This document shows, in pieces, positions 36,041 to 47,333 of a stretch of DNA of 64,000 bases. The stretch spans positions 5,956,924-6,020,923 of the forward strand of contig CM041198.1 of assembly GCA_023078555.1 (NCBI GenBank). Direction: 5' to 3'. The notes under the pieces were generated by a model. The model was not told the DNA's origin. It worked only from the letters and a program-made list of their open reading frames with translations, and ran no database searches. Positions within the stretch are counted from its first letter, which is position 1. Every line of letters starts with the position of its first letter. Origin of the DNA: Ulva prolifera (Eukaryota; Chlorophyta; Ulvophyceae; Ulvales; Ulvaceae). Made by a program: the position numbers and the translations under genes.

Positions 36041-38428
36041 GTAATTCACATGGCCGCAATGGTAAGCGCATTGCTACTTTCGCAGCCACTCCCCAGTGCG
36101 CACTGCACTGTGGCGAACGCCGTTGCAGCATAGCAGCAACAGCAACAGCAGCGGCGGGGCGCACCATGACGGGTGGCCAGCGGCGGATTCGGCGCAGCCA
36201 GTCCGTGTCGCGGTACCGGTCGCAGCTGTCCAGCACCGGCCCCCCCGCCACGAGCTGCCCGCTGTTGATCTTCGAGCACGCCCAGTTCCAGTACTCCTCC
36301 GCCTTCTCCTGGCGGCCGCCGGCCCAGTAGATCGCGGCGATCGCGGCCCGCATGTCGATACTGCCCGGCGCCCTCCTGGCCACCGCCTTGAGCTCCTGCA
36401 TGCCGCAGCGGCACTCCGTCCATGGCATGCGCGGATGCCTCAGCAAGCAGAATACCCTGGGATTGCTGGGGTGAGGTCTGCCCGGCATTTCATCAGAGGC
36501 GGAACGGGGGCGGAACCAGCGCACACTGGCGTTGGATGTGCCGACTCCACCTCTGCCACTCACAAGAGACATCAGCCCCTACCAGAGGGCCCAGCACGTG
36601 CCATAGGTCCAATCACAGGATCCACAGCGCAGAACCTGTACAGCTCCAGGCACAGGGAGCGACTGAAGAAAGCAGTGAATTTCGCGCCTCGAATGGGTGG
36701 ACGTGTCTGGTGGGTCATCAGGTCATTGTTTGTGGCCAAATTGCCTTGTTGTAAGCATTAGCACTCTGCCATGCAATGGCCCGGGATCTTGCAGGGTGTG
36801 GGACACAAGGCAGTGAAGTTCACTGTAGGGTCCGCGTTGCGGCGGACACAGGGCAGCGGCCGCACCTTGAGCGCCTCCGCGTCGTCGCCGAGCTGCGCCG
36901 ACACGAGCGCCGCGTTGGAGGACGCGAAGATGGCCCCCGGCAGGTTGCGGCTGCGCTGGAAGACGCTGGTGGAGGAGCGGTAGTCCTGCCGCGCGAGCTC
37001 CCACTCGCGCCGCGCCGCCTTCGCGATGCACGGCCGCCGCAGCAGCGCCTCCCGGTCCTCCTCGGACACGGCGGCGCCGGTGGCGGAGGAGGCCAGCGGG
37101 GGGCCCTCCGGGTCCTCGTTGCCTGCGGTGAACTGCACAGCGACACGGGTGGTGTGTTGGTGACTGTCGCATGAAGCCGGCTGACGCGTAGCCCTGGCCG
37201 ACTGTCGTCATAGCGATGTATTGAAGCTTCGAATGTGTATGTGTGTTGGAGGGATGTTTTGTCACAAGGTTGGCACGGCCGGCAGCACCGCAACACCATC
37301 GAGCGGCGTAAGAACGCAACCACCGGCACATACCCACCAGTCCGTTCCATTGAACTCGCACCACAGCCGCAACCGGCGCGTAGGGGGGGTGAGGTACAGC
37401 TGGCGGAGGCCGCCTCGTGGCTGCTGTGTGCTGGAGCTTGGCCTGATAGAGACAAAGGTTGGCGCGGTCTGGTGCAGGGAGCAGAGGCTGGGGACGATGG
37501 AACACCGCAGATGCTGACTCATAGCAACAGGAGGTGAGGTATGCGGTGTGCTGATGGAGTGTGCAGGAGGAGGTGGAAGTGCACTAGTGGAGAAGTGGTG
37601 GGGAGAGGCAGTGGCGCACCAGGGCTGCGATGGATGCATGGCAGTTCCCTCTGCTGTTCAGAACGTATGGGATCGAGTATCCCACCTCCGTACCCAGCTT
37701 TATTGCCTGCATGGAGACCGTGTCGATCTGCTGAAGCTCAGCAGCACCTCACCAACTTTTTGCAGATTTGCGGAATACAGTGGGCGCTGCACCTGGCTGT
37801 AATCATCAACCGCTTCTTTCCACTTGTACAGCCCCTCATACGCTAGGGCTCGGTTGGATAGCAGTCCTAGGGAAGCGTATGTTCCGCTGCTTTGCTCGCC
37901 GTACATGGCCTCGGCTGCGTTGAAGTCATCAATCGCTTCGCGGAACAGCTTCATGTCCACGAGAACTTGACCTCGACGCTCTAGCCACACTGGATTTGAG
38001 GAATCCTTGGCTATAATCTTGTCAAAGTAGTCGCGTGCGCGCGGCAGATCGTTGTCGCTGTAGGCTTTCAGTGCCGCAGTGGCCAGTATTTCAAGTTGGC
38101 CCTCGGCAGCGTCAGCTCCAATCGCCTGGCCAGCAGTACCAGATAGCAATGCTAAGGAGCATGCGATGCTCAGTACACCTCGTCTACTTGCTGAACTCTG
38201 ATCTTGTGTTGACGTGGTTTGTGGAGAGGTAGCATTGGCCACAAGTGGTGCACATGGCTCGGCTTGAGGCCTGCGAATCGCACAAGCTACATTCAGACAA
38301 GCAGCTGCAGGCATCCTGCTGGTCGAAATATACGACATTTGGTCAAGTACCAGCTGTTCGCCCCGAAAAAGCAGAACTGGTGTACTGTAGACGTGGCCAA
38401 GCGGCAAACAAGGCAGCGCTGTAATCAC
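36027..38428 (-). CDS. Chloroplast (thylakoid lumen-type) TPR protein
   Basis: Exons seen: 38428-37793, 37122-36866 and from 36395 downward; the phases show at least one further short exon between the first two. The first exon carries a Ser/Ala-rich leader and then ASRRGVLSIACSLALLSGTA, a twin-arginine hydrophobic stretch like the bipartite transit peptides of Tat-dependent lumenal proteins. TPR units follow: ALKAYSDNDLPRARDYFDKI, LERRGQVLVDMKLFREAIDD and LSNRALAYEGLYKWKEAVDD. The C-terminal part reads GAIFASSNAALVSAQLGDD, ARRAPGSIDMRAAIAAIYW and DWLRRIRRWPPVM, the signature of a plant plastid TPR family of unsettled function. After WPPVM there is a GTGCGC donor; the homologues continue with a short tail that I cannot find. 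Read straight on, the frame adds about 40 unrelated residues and stops at 36027 inside a dispersed repeat. The first Met is uncertain. Confidence 0.82.
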
Positions 38429-38863
38429 GGCTGATCAATTCATCGATACGCAGCCGCATGGTATGCGCACATCCGACAGGCATGGCTGCTGGCACAGTGC
38501 CATGTCGTCTCGGACATGGACTGGCTGTGCGGTCATGCCTTGTCGCAATAAACTAGGACACCGGAAGCCACGCTTCTCGTGCAGTATTGATACTGTCTAG
38601 TAAATTGACGCTTGTAGAGCAGGTGTTCAGGCCAAACTTAATGCAAGAGGTTGAGGCTACGATGCAAGCTGCTGCGCCATCTGATGTGTGTTCGGATGCT
38701 GCCCCTCGCCGCTCAGCGCCAGTTGTCCAGGACCAGGCCCGTGAAGCATAGCCCGTGAATCCCCGTTCAGTCTTCTGTTTCATAGACTGCTTCTATAGGC
38801 TTGTGATCGAAATTCTGCCCATCAGGGCGTTCTTTCCGACCTGCGAAAGCACCAGGTGTCGCG
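38429..38863. promoter_or_regulatory. Divergent intergenic region (inferred shared promoter)
   Basis: Only 435 bases separate the putative start of the TPR gene (-) from the bL20m start (+). No specific element can be named. Confidence 0.4.
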
Positions 38864-39205
38864 ATGGCTCGCTCGTTTGGGGAGCGCAAGCTCTGGATGT
38901 TTGTGAAAGGCTTCAGAGGGAGAGCGAATCGATGCAGAATTCTTGCGTATCGGGGGGCCACCAAGGCGTTGCTGAACGCATACATCGGCAGAAAGCTGAA
39001 GAAGCGAAACATGCGCCGGCTCTGGATCACCAGGATCGGAGCAGGCACTCAAGAGTACGGCCTCAATTACAGCAACTTCATCAAAGGCCTCTCTGATGAC
39101 AATATAGACCTGAACAGGAAGAGTCTAGCGGAACTCGCCATGTCAGAGCCAGTCAGCTTCAAGGCCCTGGTGGACAGAGTGAAACAGATGAGAGGGATCG
39201 TGTAG
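38864..39205 (+). CDS. Mitochondrial large ribosomal subunit protein bL20m
   Basis: A single exon of 113 residues. bL20 binds 23S-type rRNA early in assembly of the large organellar subunit. The core is unmistakable: RGRANRCRILAYRGATKAL, LKKRNMRRLWITRIGAG, YGLNYSNFIKGL, LNRKSLAELA and SFKALVDRV. The GRANRC and KKRNMR.LWI.RI pattern is closer to mitochondrial L20 (animal MRPL20) than to plastid L20. There is no obvious cleavable N-terminal extension: MARSFGERKLW leads directly into the domain. TGTAA occurs a few bases after the stop (TATGATGTAAAATCC), a likely poly(A) signal of the green-algal type. It is the only clearly intronless gene of the window, and its GC is moderate. Confidence 0.93.
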   Translation: MARSFGERKLWMFVKGFRGRANRCRILAYRGATKALLNAYIGRKLKKRNMRRLWITRIGAGTQEYGLNYSNFIKGLSDDNIDLNRKSLAELAMSEPVSFKALVDRVKQMRGIV

Positions 39206-40441
39206 TATGATGTAAAATCCTTTCGCATTCAAACTAAAATCGTTTGTCATGTGCATTTTGGTCCTTGCCATGTCCCACACTGCTGGTGCTGGCATGGTCG
39301 CTGGTGTAGTATGTGATGTTTCGCACCAGATGCACACTGCGGCCGCTATGATCATGCACTGTCAGTGTCATCACCGCAGTCCAGCGTAGAATCTATCGAT
39401 GCCGCGCTCGCACTGTTTGCACCCAAGCCGATGTGGTGGCCTGCGCAATTGCAGGGCCCTACGCCAAGGTAGCAGTGGCCTCAACCATGGCCATGTTGTA
39501 CGTGCCACTGTGTCCGACAAAAGCTAGCTCGAACATATTCTCGACATGAATGCTTCAAGTCCTCCCATTTGCACCGGCAGGGATGCAGAATTGCCATCAT
39601 GTTCACCTGCGTACACACATGTGCGCTGCCCAAGCAGACCCGTGTATTGCTGGTGTTGGTTTGCTCTCGCTAGTGTGACTGCTATGACCTGATATTGATC
39701 TGGCTCTACTGAGTGTGGCTGCTCCAACACCCGTCGTCGCGATGTCAGCATACGTGTACGCTGGGACCGTGTTGTGGTCACGTGACAGACAAGACGTGCT
39801 CACGCGAGCACGGGGAGTGCCATGGAGACCATGTGGAGACATGGTGGCCAAGCGCGCTGGCAGGCATGTGGTATACCGTGGTAGCAGCTTTTGGTTGGAA
39901 GAGGCGTCGATGCAAACCTGCGGATGCGGGCCGTTCGGCGTGTGGCCGTTATGGCGGGGCTCGGTGGAGAAGCGCTTGTCCTCGATCGGTGAACTGGGAT
40001 GTTGTGCGGCACATGCATGCTGTGTATGCATGTTTGTCTCACATCAGATTTGAGTAGTAGCACATGCATAGCGCTGTGCTCCCAGTGCAACTCCATTTCT
40101 GTCCTGCCAGACCAGACTTCAGTAGATGTTTGACTGTCAATTTACACAAGACAGGACAGTAAACGCTGGCCCGCGCGTCGATACGCCGGCCCAGCCCGCT
40201 GGACACCACCCCTCAAGACACCCCCTCACGGCTGTGTAAACGCGCCTCAGCCCTCCAGAACCAAAGGCTCAGCAGCCGCCGTTGCTCTCTGAACTGTTTC
40301 TCACCCGTCTCCGGCTGGGGACGGGCTCTGCGCATGGCCCCCGTCCGCAGCCCGGCCCTCTACGTGTCACCATTGATGGTCTCTTGTGAGTGGAGATGGA
40401 CCTCTGCTCCCTTGAGAGAGAAGAGCAGCTACCGCAGCCCT
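39206..40441. other. Convergent intergenic region, no gene recognised
   Basis: Between the 3' ends of bL20m (+) and the SPB4-like helicase (-). No frame matches a family. Confidence 0.45.
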
Positions 40442-43400
40442 CTAGAGGTCGACGTTCATCGCCTCGAGGTACTCCGCGTCTGAGATCTTGCCCTTCTTCA
40501 GCTTCCGCCACAGCCGGTAGTCGTCGTTCAGGTCCGTCGCGTCCTCTCGCGCCGCCAGCGTCTTGCGCTTCGCGGCCGGCAGCTTCTTCTTTTCGGCCAC
40601 CTTGGCGGCCTCGCGCGCCGCGGCCTCGCGCGCCACCCGCGCCGCCGCCCGCACCGCCACCTTCCCGGTGCCGGCCTGCTCGGCGCGCCGCGCGTCGGCG
40701 CGGCGGGCCTTCTCGCGGGCGCGGTCCTTGAACGGCACCGTGTCAGGGTCGACCTCGGACTGCACGAACTCCCGAAGGCCCTTCCGGCACTGCCGCACCT
40801 GCACCGGCGCGTCTGTGAGTGCACCTGTGGCCACATCTGGCGCCGCCACCGTCCCACAATGTGAGGGCGTACGCATTCCCAACGATGAATGCATGCCCCA
40901 TAGGGAGGCCTACCAGATGCACATTACAGGATCAAATTGGAGGGGATGCAGCGGTCCAGCACCGGTGACCGCCGGTGTGGGAGGGACAGGGCCGTGGTTG
41001 TTTGAAATATGAATTCTGAACAGCGGGGGCAGGCCCAAGAGGGCGGCTAGGGCTGGGGTGAAGGAGAGGGGGGCGCACCTCCTTCATGGCGGGCAGGCGC
41101 AGCAGCCCAAAGGCGTGGCCGAGGTGGCTCAGGTCAAGGTCTGCCAACTGGAACACAAACTTGCAGTGGTGCTCCTTGTAGCCACGCACGTACGCCACAA
41201 ATGCCTTGGTCCCCCGCTCCATCACCTGCATCACAGGCGCACGCAGTTTCCATCAAGCTCCACCAAACACTCGCGCACGGCGGTGCCCGCAACCGCGCTG
41301 CCCTGCGGTGCACACGAAAATACACCCCATGCCCTGCATCTTGTCGTCGCCGCACGTGAACCACAGCATGCAGGGCATGGCGGAAAGCGTATTGTGTATG
41401 TCTGGATGTGCACATACGGCGCAGCATCGTGTGCTGGTGGGGATTGTTGCTGCACAACAATGCGGCACACCAATCCCCACCAAGATTGTTGTGCAGCTGT
41501 GTTGGCTCGCTGTGATCTCGCGCGGGGTGGCGAACGGCGCCGTGCGGTGGTGTCCACGTCTCTGAGCTGCGTTCTTATGGTGCAGCGCGCAGCAGGGAGC
41601 GCACCTCCCGCGTCGTCTCGGACAGCCGCCGCGCAGCCGCGGCGACGGCGGCGGCGTCCGGCGCGGCCGCGAGCGCCGGAGCCTCGGCCAGCGGCACATC
41701 GCGCGTGCGCATGAGCTCCACGAAGACATCCTCGTGCGGCGCGAGGAGGACGGCGGCGCGGCCGGAGCGGCCCATGCGTGCGGTGCGGCCGCAGCGGTGC
41801 ACGAAGCTGCTAGGGTTCTGCGGGGCGTCGAACTGGAAGACGGAGTCGATGTCGGGGATGTCGAGGCCGCGGGCGGCGACGTCCGTCGCGAGCAGCGCCG
41901 CCGCCGGCGCGCCGCGGAACTGCTGCAGGATCGCGCTCCTCTGCACCGCAGTGTAGGGGCATAGGGCCCGATCACATAGAACAATTCCGAATATTCAGAT
42001 CTAATTCCGGGGTGGCAGTCCTGGAAATGCTGCACAGCGACCCAACACTGCTGCACCGCCACACCCGTCCATGTGTGCATGAACAATTTGCCATGATCAG
42101 TGCTTACGAGGTGCCGTTTCAGAGATTGAACTCATTTCGGGACCTGATGTCGCCATACACATTTGCCGGTGGCCTTTCAGAACGATCGACAATAAATCCA
42201 GGGCACAGCGTTCAGGCGGTGGGGGGGGATGTGAAAACATGACAGCGTACGCAGCGCCGCTAACGAGAGGCTGGAGAGCATGGCTGTGTCCACATGGGCG
42301 CTGAGTTCGTCCGCATCAGGGCGTGCGCATGGCCCGGCGGGCGCCTTTCAGAAACCGCAAGGCGCCGACGCCCGGGGCATGCGTCCATGTTGGCGCAGAC
42401 ACGAGGTTGAGCGCACGCTAAGTACTGTCGAGTCTTCGAGTCCTATCCCATACAAAACTCTCGCATACTCGATTCTGGATGGCAGTCCTGAAACTGCTGC
42501 CAGGCGACCCGACACTGCTGAGCAGCGGCAGATGTCCCGCGCGTCAGCGGTCTTGCATAGCAAGAACGATGGGGAGCAGTTGCAAGACCAGGGAGGAGCA
42601 CCTTCTTTTGTTTCAGGCCGCCGTGGAGTGCCAGCAGAGGCATCGAGTCCCCGCCGGGGAGGGACGGCAGCGCCATCGAAAAGTACTCGACCGAGGCGCA
42701 GGTCAGGAAGTAGATGATCACCTTCTTGTCGTGGTTCGTGGCGAGAAACGCGAGGAGCTGCGGCACCTTTTCGCTGCCGGGGACGATGGTGTAGGTGATC
42801 TCTAGGGAGAGGGGGGTCTTGCGGGGTGCCGTGGAGGCGGCTGCGTCTGCGCCTTGGCCGGACGAGACGGCGACGTTGACGCGGAAGGGGTTGCGAAGAC
42901 CAGCACGCATCAGTGCTGCCACTGCGTCCTGCATGTTTGAGGAGCCTCGCGTGCTTGTGGTTTAGGGCAACACGCAGGGATTGCATGAAGGCGCCTATGG
43001 TGAAGGGGTTGATGCAAGAGCTGCTGGTTTTGCATCAAGAGGTGCATGGTTCAAGCTTCAGAGCTGCTGCAGGGCCAGCGGTGTTGGTGGCTGTAGGCAG
43101 CGAAGGGAGTGAGGGCAGGTGGAAAGGATTCACGAGGAGGGATTGGGATGATGCGGTGTCGCACTGTCTGAGTGGCAGAGAAGAGCCCCGTCCTGCGTTG
43201 CCTTGGCAGCATCGCCATGATTGCGTCCAGCTGTTTCTGGAAGCCCATTTCTAATAGTCTGTCTGCCTCGTCTAGGATGAGAACTTCGAAGCCTTTGAAA
43301 GAGAGGTGAGGACATCGCGTCAGGACGTCCGAGATGCGGCCCGGGGTGCCCACAAGGACTCCAGCGCCGGTGGACTTGATGGTGGCAATGTCGGTGGCCA

Positions 43401-43892
43401 CATCAGTGCCACCTATGAGTGGTACTAGCGCGCATTTCAGGTCGCACTGGTCGAAGAATGGCTGCGCGACAGCGTTGGTCTGGAGCGCCAGTTCGCGTGT
43501 TGGCGACACGATGATAGCGGCAACCTGAATCAGCATACACAGATGCGTCATGCAGATAGAGGAGCATTCCGTAATACAAGGTGACCTGCCACTGCTCATG
43601 TGCAGGTGCACTGAGTCGTCATCAGAGGTGCAAGCTGAGCGTCGCGCCGTACCTCCAGTAAACCAGGCGCATCCTGAAGCTTCAACAGACGCTCAACTAT
43701 AGGAATGATGAAGGCGAGCGTTTTGCCGGATCCAGTCGCGGCATCTACTGCAACATCTTTGTTTGAACAGAACAGAGGAATTACAGCTTCTTGGACGGGC
43801 GTTGCGTGTTGAAATCCATGCTGATCGAGGAGGGTAAGCACAGACGGGCTTATGCACTCTAAATCAGCAAAAGCTTTCGTCCCAGCTGCCAT
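40442..43892 (-). CDS. DEAD-box ATP-dependent RNA helicase, SPB4/DDX55 type
   Basis: Six exons fit in phase: 43892-43653, 43524-43165, 42928-42602, 41940-41605, 41225-41079 and 40798-40442, total 588 residues (yeast Spb4 606, human DDX55 600). SPB4 works in the nucleolus in 60S ribosomal subunit maturation. All motifs are present: Q motif GFQHATPVQ, I AATGSGKT, Ia PTRELA, Ib TPGR, II DEAD, III SAT, IV IIYFLTCASVEYF, V ATDVAARGLDIPD, VI HRCGRTARMGRSG. Exon 5 (ERGTKAFVAYVRGYKEHHCK) and DLSHLGHAFGLLRLPAMKE form the DUF4217 extension that separates SPB4/DDX55/DDX18 proteins from other DEAD-box helicases, and FSATQTDAVAALMRAGLRNP is SPB4-like. The C-terminus is a Lys/Arg/Ala-rich helix. Intron 3 (41941-42601) holds two copies of repeat family 2. 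Exons 1-2 are near 50% GC, exons 3-6 far richer. Confidence 0.95.
41961..42055 (-). repeat. Dispersed repeat family 2, copy 2 (SPB4 intron 3)
   Basis: Reverse complement of the repeat at 8201-8297. In the gene's sense direction it ends about 20 bases before the acceptor of exon 4. Confidence 0.85.
42462..42522 (-). repeat. Dispersed repeat family 2, copy 3 (SPB4 intron 3, partial)
   Basis: Shares TGGCAGTCCTG..A..TGCTGC and GCGACCC.ACACTGCTG with copy 2, in the same orientation, about 450 bases away in the same intron. More diverged in its other half. Confidence 0.7.
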
Positions 43893-44380
43893 TCCGGCGG
43901 GAGAGCGCGGCTATCTAGCGCCGTGCAGCACTGGTGTGCAGGGCAAGCTATTCATGTTTCAACGACGCAGCCAGCACGCACGCAACTACGTCAGCGTCAC
44001 CTTGCCGACTATTTTGAACGCCTGGGTTACAGCAAGCATGTCTTCCAGGACCGTGTGTGCATTGACGCCCCTGCGCGCTGAGACGCCATGGCATGCATTG
44101 GCAAGGAGACACTGGCTCCCGTGCCAGTCCTGCGACGTGAAGCCACACGTATGAATGCTGCAATGAGTCACTAACTGCCATACCCGTTTCCCGGTATACA
44201 AGCGGTCTGCCAGTAGCGATTCATGGCTGACACCGAGGCGCTCACTGCTGTTGTGATCGGCCCGGCTTTCGGTGAGGACATTATAGCTCAAGCAAAAAGG
44301 CTAGATTGACAAAGGTTGTATCTTCTGAGCCAGATCGTGTTGTGGCGTGAGGCTTCCTGTCGTACAGTGGTGGTCGCAGC
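43893..44380. promoter_or_regulatory. Divergent intergenic region (inferred shared promoter)
   Basis: 488 bases separate the SPB4-like start codon (-) and the DUF212 start codon (+). No TATA box or operator can be named from sequence. Confidence 0.4.
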
Positions 44381-45163
44381 ATGGCGAGACATTTCCCTGA
44401 GGACGGTGGCCATGGGCTGGGGTTGTTCAACATATTCTTCAACGGCATGCTTACGTCAGCGTTCATATCTTTCGCAATTGCACAATTGGCGAAGCCTTTC
44501 ACAGACTGGTACTGCCCTTGCCTCGCATGTGTTATCGCCACAGCGTGCCAGCTTGCTTGTCGATGCTCACACATCCATCACCACACGGCAGTACACTACT
44601 GTATCATCCAGGCGAATACAGCTTGTATGTGACAGCTGATCGCACCTCCACATGCAACGCACGTACGCATCACCGAAGGCGAGGAGGTCACGTACTACAG
44701 TCGCCATGCATAAACCACAGTACATTCAATGTACAGGATAGAGTTCAAAAGATGGGACTGGAGGCGCTCGTTTGGCTCTGGTGGCATGCCCTCCAGCCAC
44801 ACATCCACCATTGCTGGCCTCACGACAGCTGTAGCCGTACACTCCGGGCTAGAAAGCAACGCATTTGCCATCTGTGCAGTGCTCCTTCTCGTTGTTGCAT
44901 ATGACGCCACCGGAGTGCGGCGAGAGGCCGGCAAGCATGCTGCATTGCTGAATGCCCTCATGAATGACAGGCAACCCATCGCACAGGAGGGCTCGTTGAG
45001 GCCATCACAGGAGCTGCTGAAAGTGCATCTCGGCCACACCCCGCTCCAAGTCGCAGCGGGGGGTGTTCTGGGCGTCCTGGTGGGCTTCATTGTGCAATCG
45101 CAGTATGGGAGAGCTGCAGCTGCTACGATTGCTGCTGCAGCCCCGGGCAGCGTGACCTCATGA
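44381..45163 (+). CDS. DUF212 / acid phosphatase-vanadium haloperoxidase-related membrane protein
   Basis: Two exons in phase, 44381-44508 and 44737-45163, 184 residues; the splice creates TDWIEFKRWDW. Exon 1 gives a first hydrophobic segment (MLTSAFISFAIAQLAKPF). Exon 2 has the DUF212/YuiD core GGMPSSHTSTIAGL, FAICAVLLLVVAYDATGVRR and EAGKHAALLNAL, then GHTPLQVAAGGVLGVLVGF. The family is a small polytopic membrane protein of bacteria and plant plastids related to PAP2 phosphatases (the SSH motif is kept); its substrate is not established. The bacterial-like form and plant distribution suggest a plastid membrane, but exon 1 shows no clear transit peptide. Confidence 0.88.
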
Positions 45164-47333
45164 CATCGCACCAGCCACACAGCAGTGCCACGTCCTGACG
45201 ATGGCTCACCCCAGTAGCAGTCTTCTTTGTACGTCTACGTGTGTTCTGGTGTCCCCGATATCTGGCGCCACGGGGAGTCGGTGCGTGGAACAAATCCGCA
45301 ATGCAGATTTCCGGCTTCTGCTTGCACCTGACACCAACAGTGTCTGGGCACGTGACAAGCACAGAGCGTTTGCTGTCTCCATGCATCACTTTGATCGCAG
45401 CTGATGTCACAGTGTAGTGCCAGCTGTCCAGGGGTACCGGAGTCGTGGGTATGGTCAACCACTGGGACAGGTCGCTACTGCTGGAGGCGCAGTCCGTGCG
45501 TGTTGCCTGCATGGGTGGCAGACACGCTGTAAGATAGAATGGAAGGTAGGCCAGTGCAAGGCTGCTGTAAATGTCCCTGCATGTTGCGGGCACCCTCGCC
45601 TGAGCCCTGTTTGCCCCCAGGCCCCACCACCACTGGCCGGGTCCTGCATTGCATCGCGGTGGCATGGGTGTTTCAGCTGCGCAGAGTCCTGCAGTGCTAC
45701 CTACCTCCCGGACTCTGTCCTTATAGCCTAACACCACCACAGGCATCAGATGTGACGACCCCATCGCCCGGTCTCTATTTTTTTATTTTTTTTTTGTACC
45801 ATTCACATCGGCACATCCGTGAATGCCTCAGGTCACTGTTCCCTGTCTCCCAACCATGTACAATCATTTCCAGTACTGTAGCTGCGGGTGGTCATGAGGT
45901 GCGGAGCCATTGCTTCCAGGCCTGCCAGGAGGCCCAAGTATTCGAGTCGCGGCCCTGCTGGTCCGCAGGATCAAAGCCAGGACGCCTGCGTGTCGTTTAA
46001 TCAATTCTCTACTTGCTCTGCCTCATGTCTGCCACAGCAAAACTCAGTGACAGCATTCTCAATGCACCAATCTCCTCCCACATGTTACAAAGGAATACGT
46101 CATTGCCATCTGCTATCAAGCACAAACCAGGTACGCATGCTGAGCATGTGTAAGTCAGCCCTGTGTGCTCTGGTTGACGCTTGCAGTTTGCGTCCGCCGT
46201 TCAAGAGCCTAACAGTCCAGCGACGTTGCACATCTCAACTAACCCGCTGCTGCAAGATGAGAATGGGTCAGTCGAACGACAGCATGGGACCCCCACCCTG
46301 TTCCCACGGGCCCCGGTATCATTGTGGCCATGTGCCCCCGGTGTCGGTCCGCGAGCACAAGCTGCTCTACGCACCCAGATGAGCACCTACTGCTCATCAC
46401 ACTCGTCCAAGGTAGACCAAGGCATGCTGGAGGGTGCTGCCATGCCCAGTCCAGGAGCATGCGTAGCGGTCAACACAGGTGCATGCACACGCAGACGAGC
46501 GCTCCGCATCGCTGACAAAACTCCAGTGGACGGAGTCCACTTATACCTCTATGCATGGTGAGTCCATGCGGAACGCTCGGTGATGCCGCCTCACAGCCCG
46601 ACACCATCTGCAGAACTTGCCACGCCCGGGTACGACATCTCAGGTGCCGCCTCTGACGAACGTCCACAGCTCTCTGAGGGTATGGTGGTCTTGTACCGTA
46701 CCCAGCGGTGCAGCCTTGTCATACTGAGCGGCTGCAGCAGCCCTGAACCTCGAGGATGATCCAAACTGTGGATGTGGCGGCTCGCAAGCAATGCTCACGC
46801 CCTTCCGGTTGCAGCCTAGTTGGTAATGCGCGCAGCGTGGGGCTTGCTTGGGCACAGAGCGGCCGCCACAGGAGGCGACACCCGCCATTGCCTCGTGCGA
46901 GGTGCTCAAGCCTCGGCCACTGAGGCTCTGCGGTGCTGATCCTTGTCCCGCCCAACTCCCGCCACAACCCATGCGCAAGTTTCAACTTCGTTCCAGCACC
47001 AATTCCAAGAAAACTCACAACCGATCCTTGGCAGTACGCAATTGATCTGATATCCATAACTGCCCCAGAACAACAGTGCTTCTGTCACAAGTACATCCAA
47101 GAAGGGCCGTCCAACAGGAGCAACCTCGCAGCCTAGCCTCATCCCTGCGTGACTCATACCAAGACAGCCCCAGTCACTGTCACCGCCACCCGCGTCGCCC
47201 GGCATGACAACGACTGCCACCAACGCGGCCTACAGGGTTCGGACCTGCACGAATTGCATGCAGCACATGCACTGCCTGCACCAGCCCGCATCATCCAACA
47301 GCCCTGAGTGACTTGAGCCCCTGCACCGCGCAC
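45164..47333. other. Convergent intergenic region, no gene recognised
   Basis: Between the 3' ends of the DUF212 gene (+) and a minus-strand membrane protein gene. A T-rich run (TTTTTTATTTTTTTTTTG) lies near 45778-45797. Open frames up to 213 residues exist but have no motifs and no exon-like boundaries. Confidence 0.4.

Noticed and set aside
45123..45764. 213-residue minus-strand frame overlapping the DUF212 3' end
   Set aside because: It overlaps a confident gene on the other strand and shows no family motifs.
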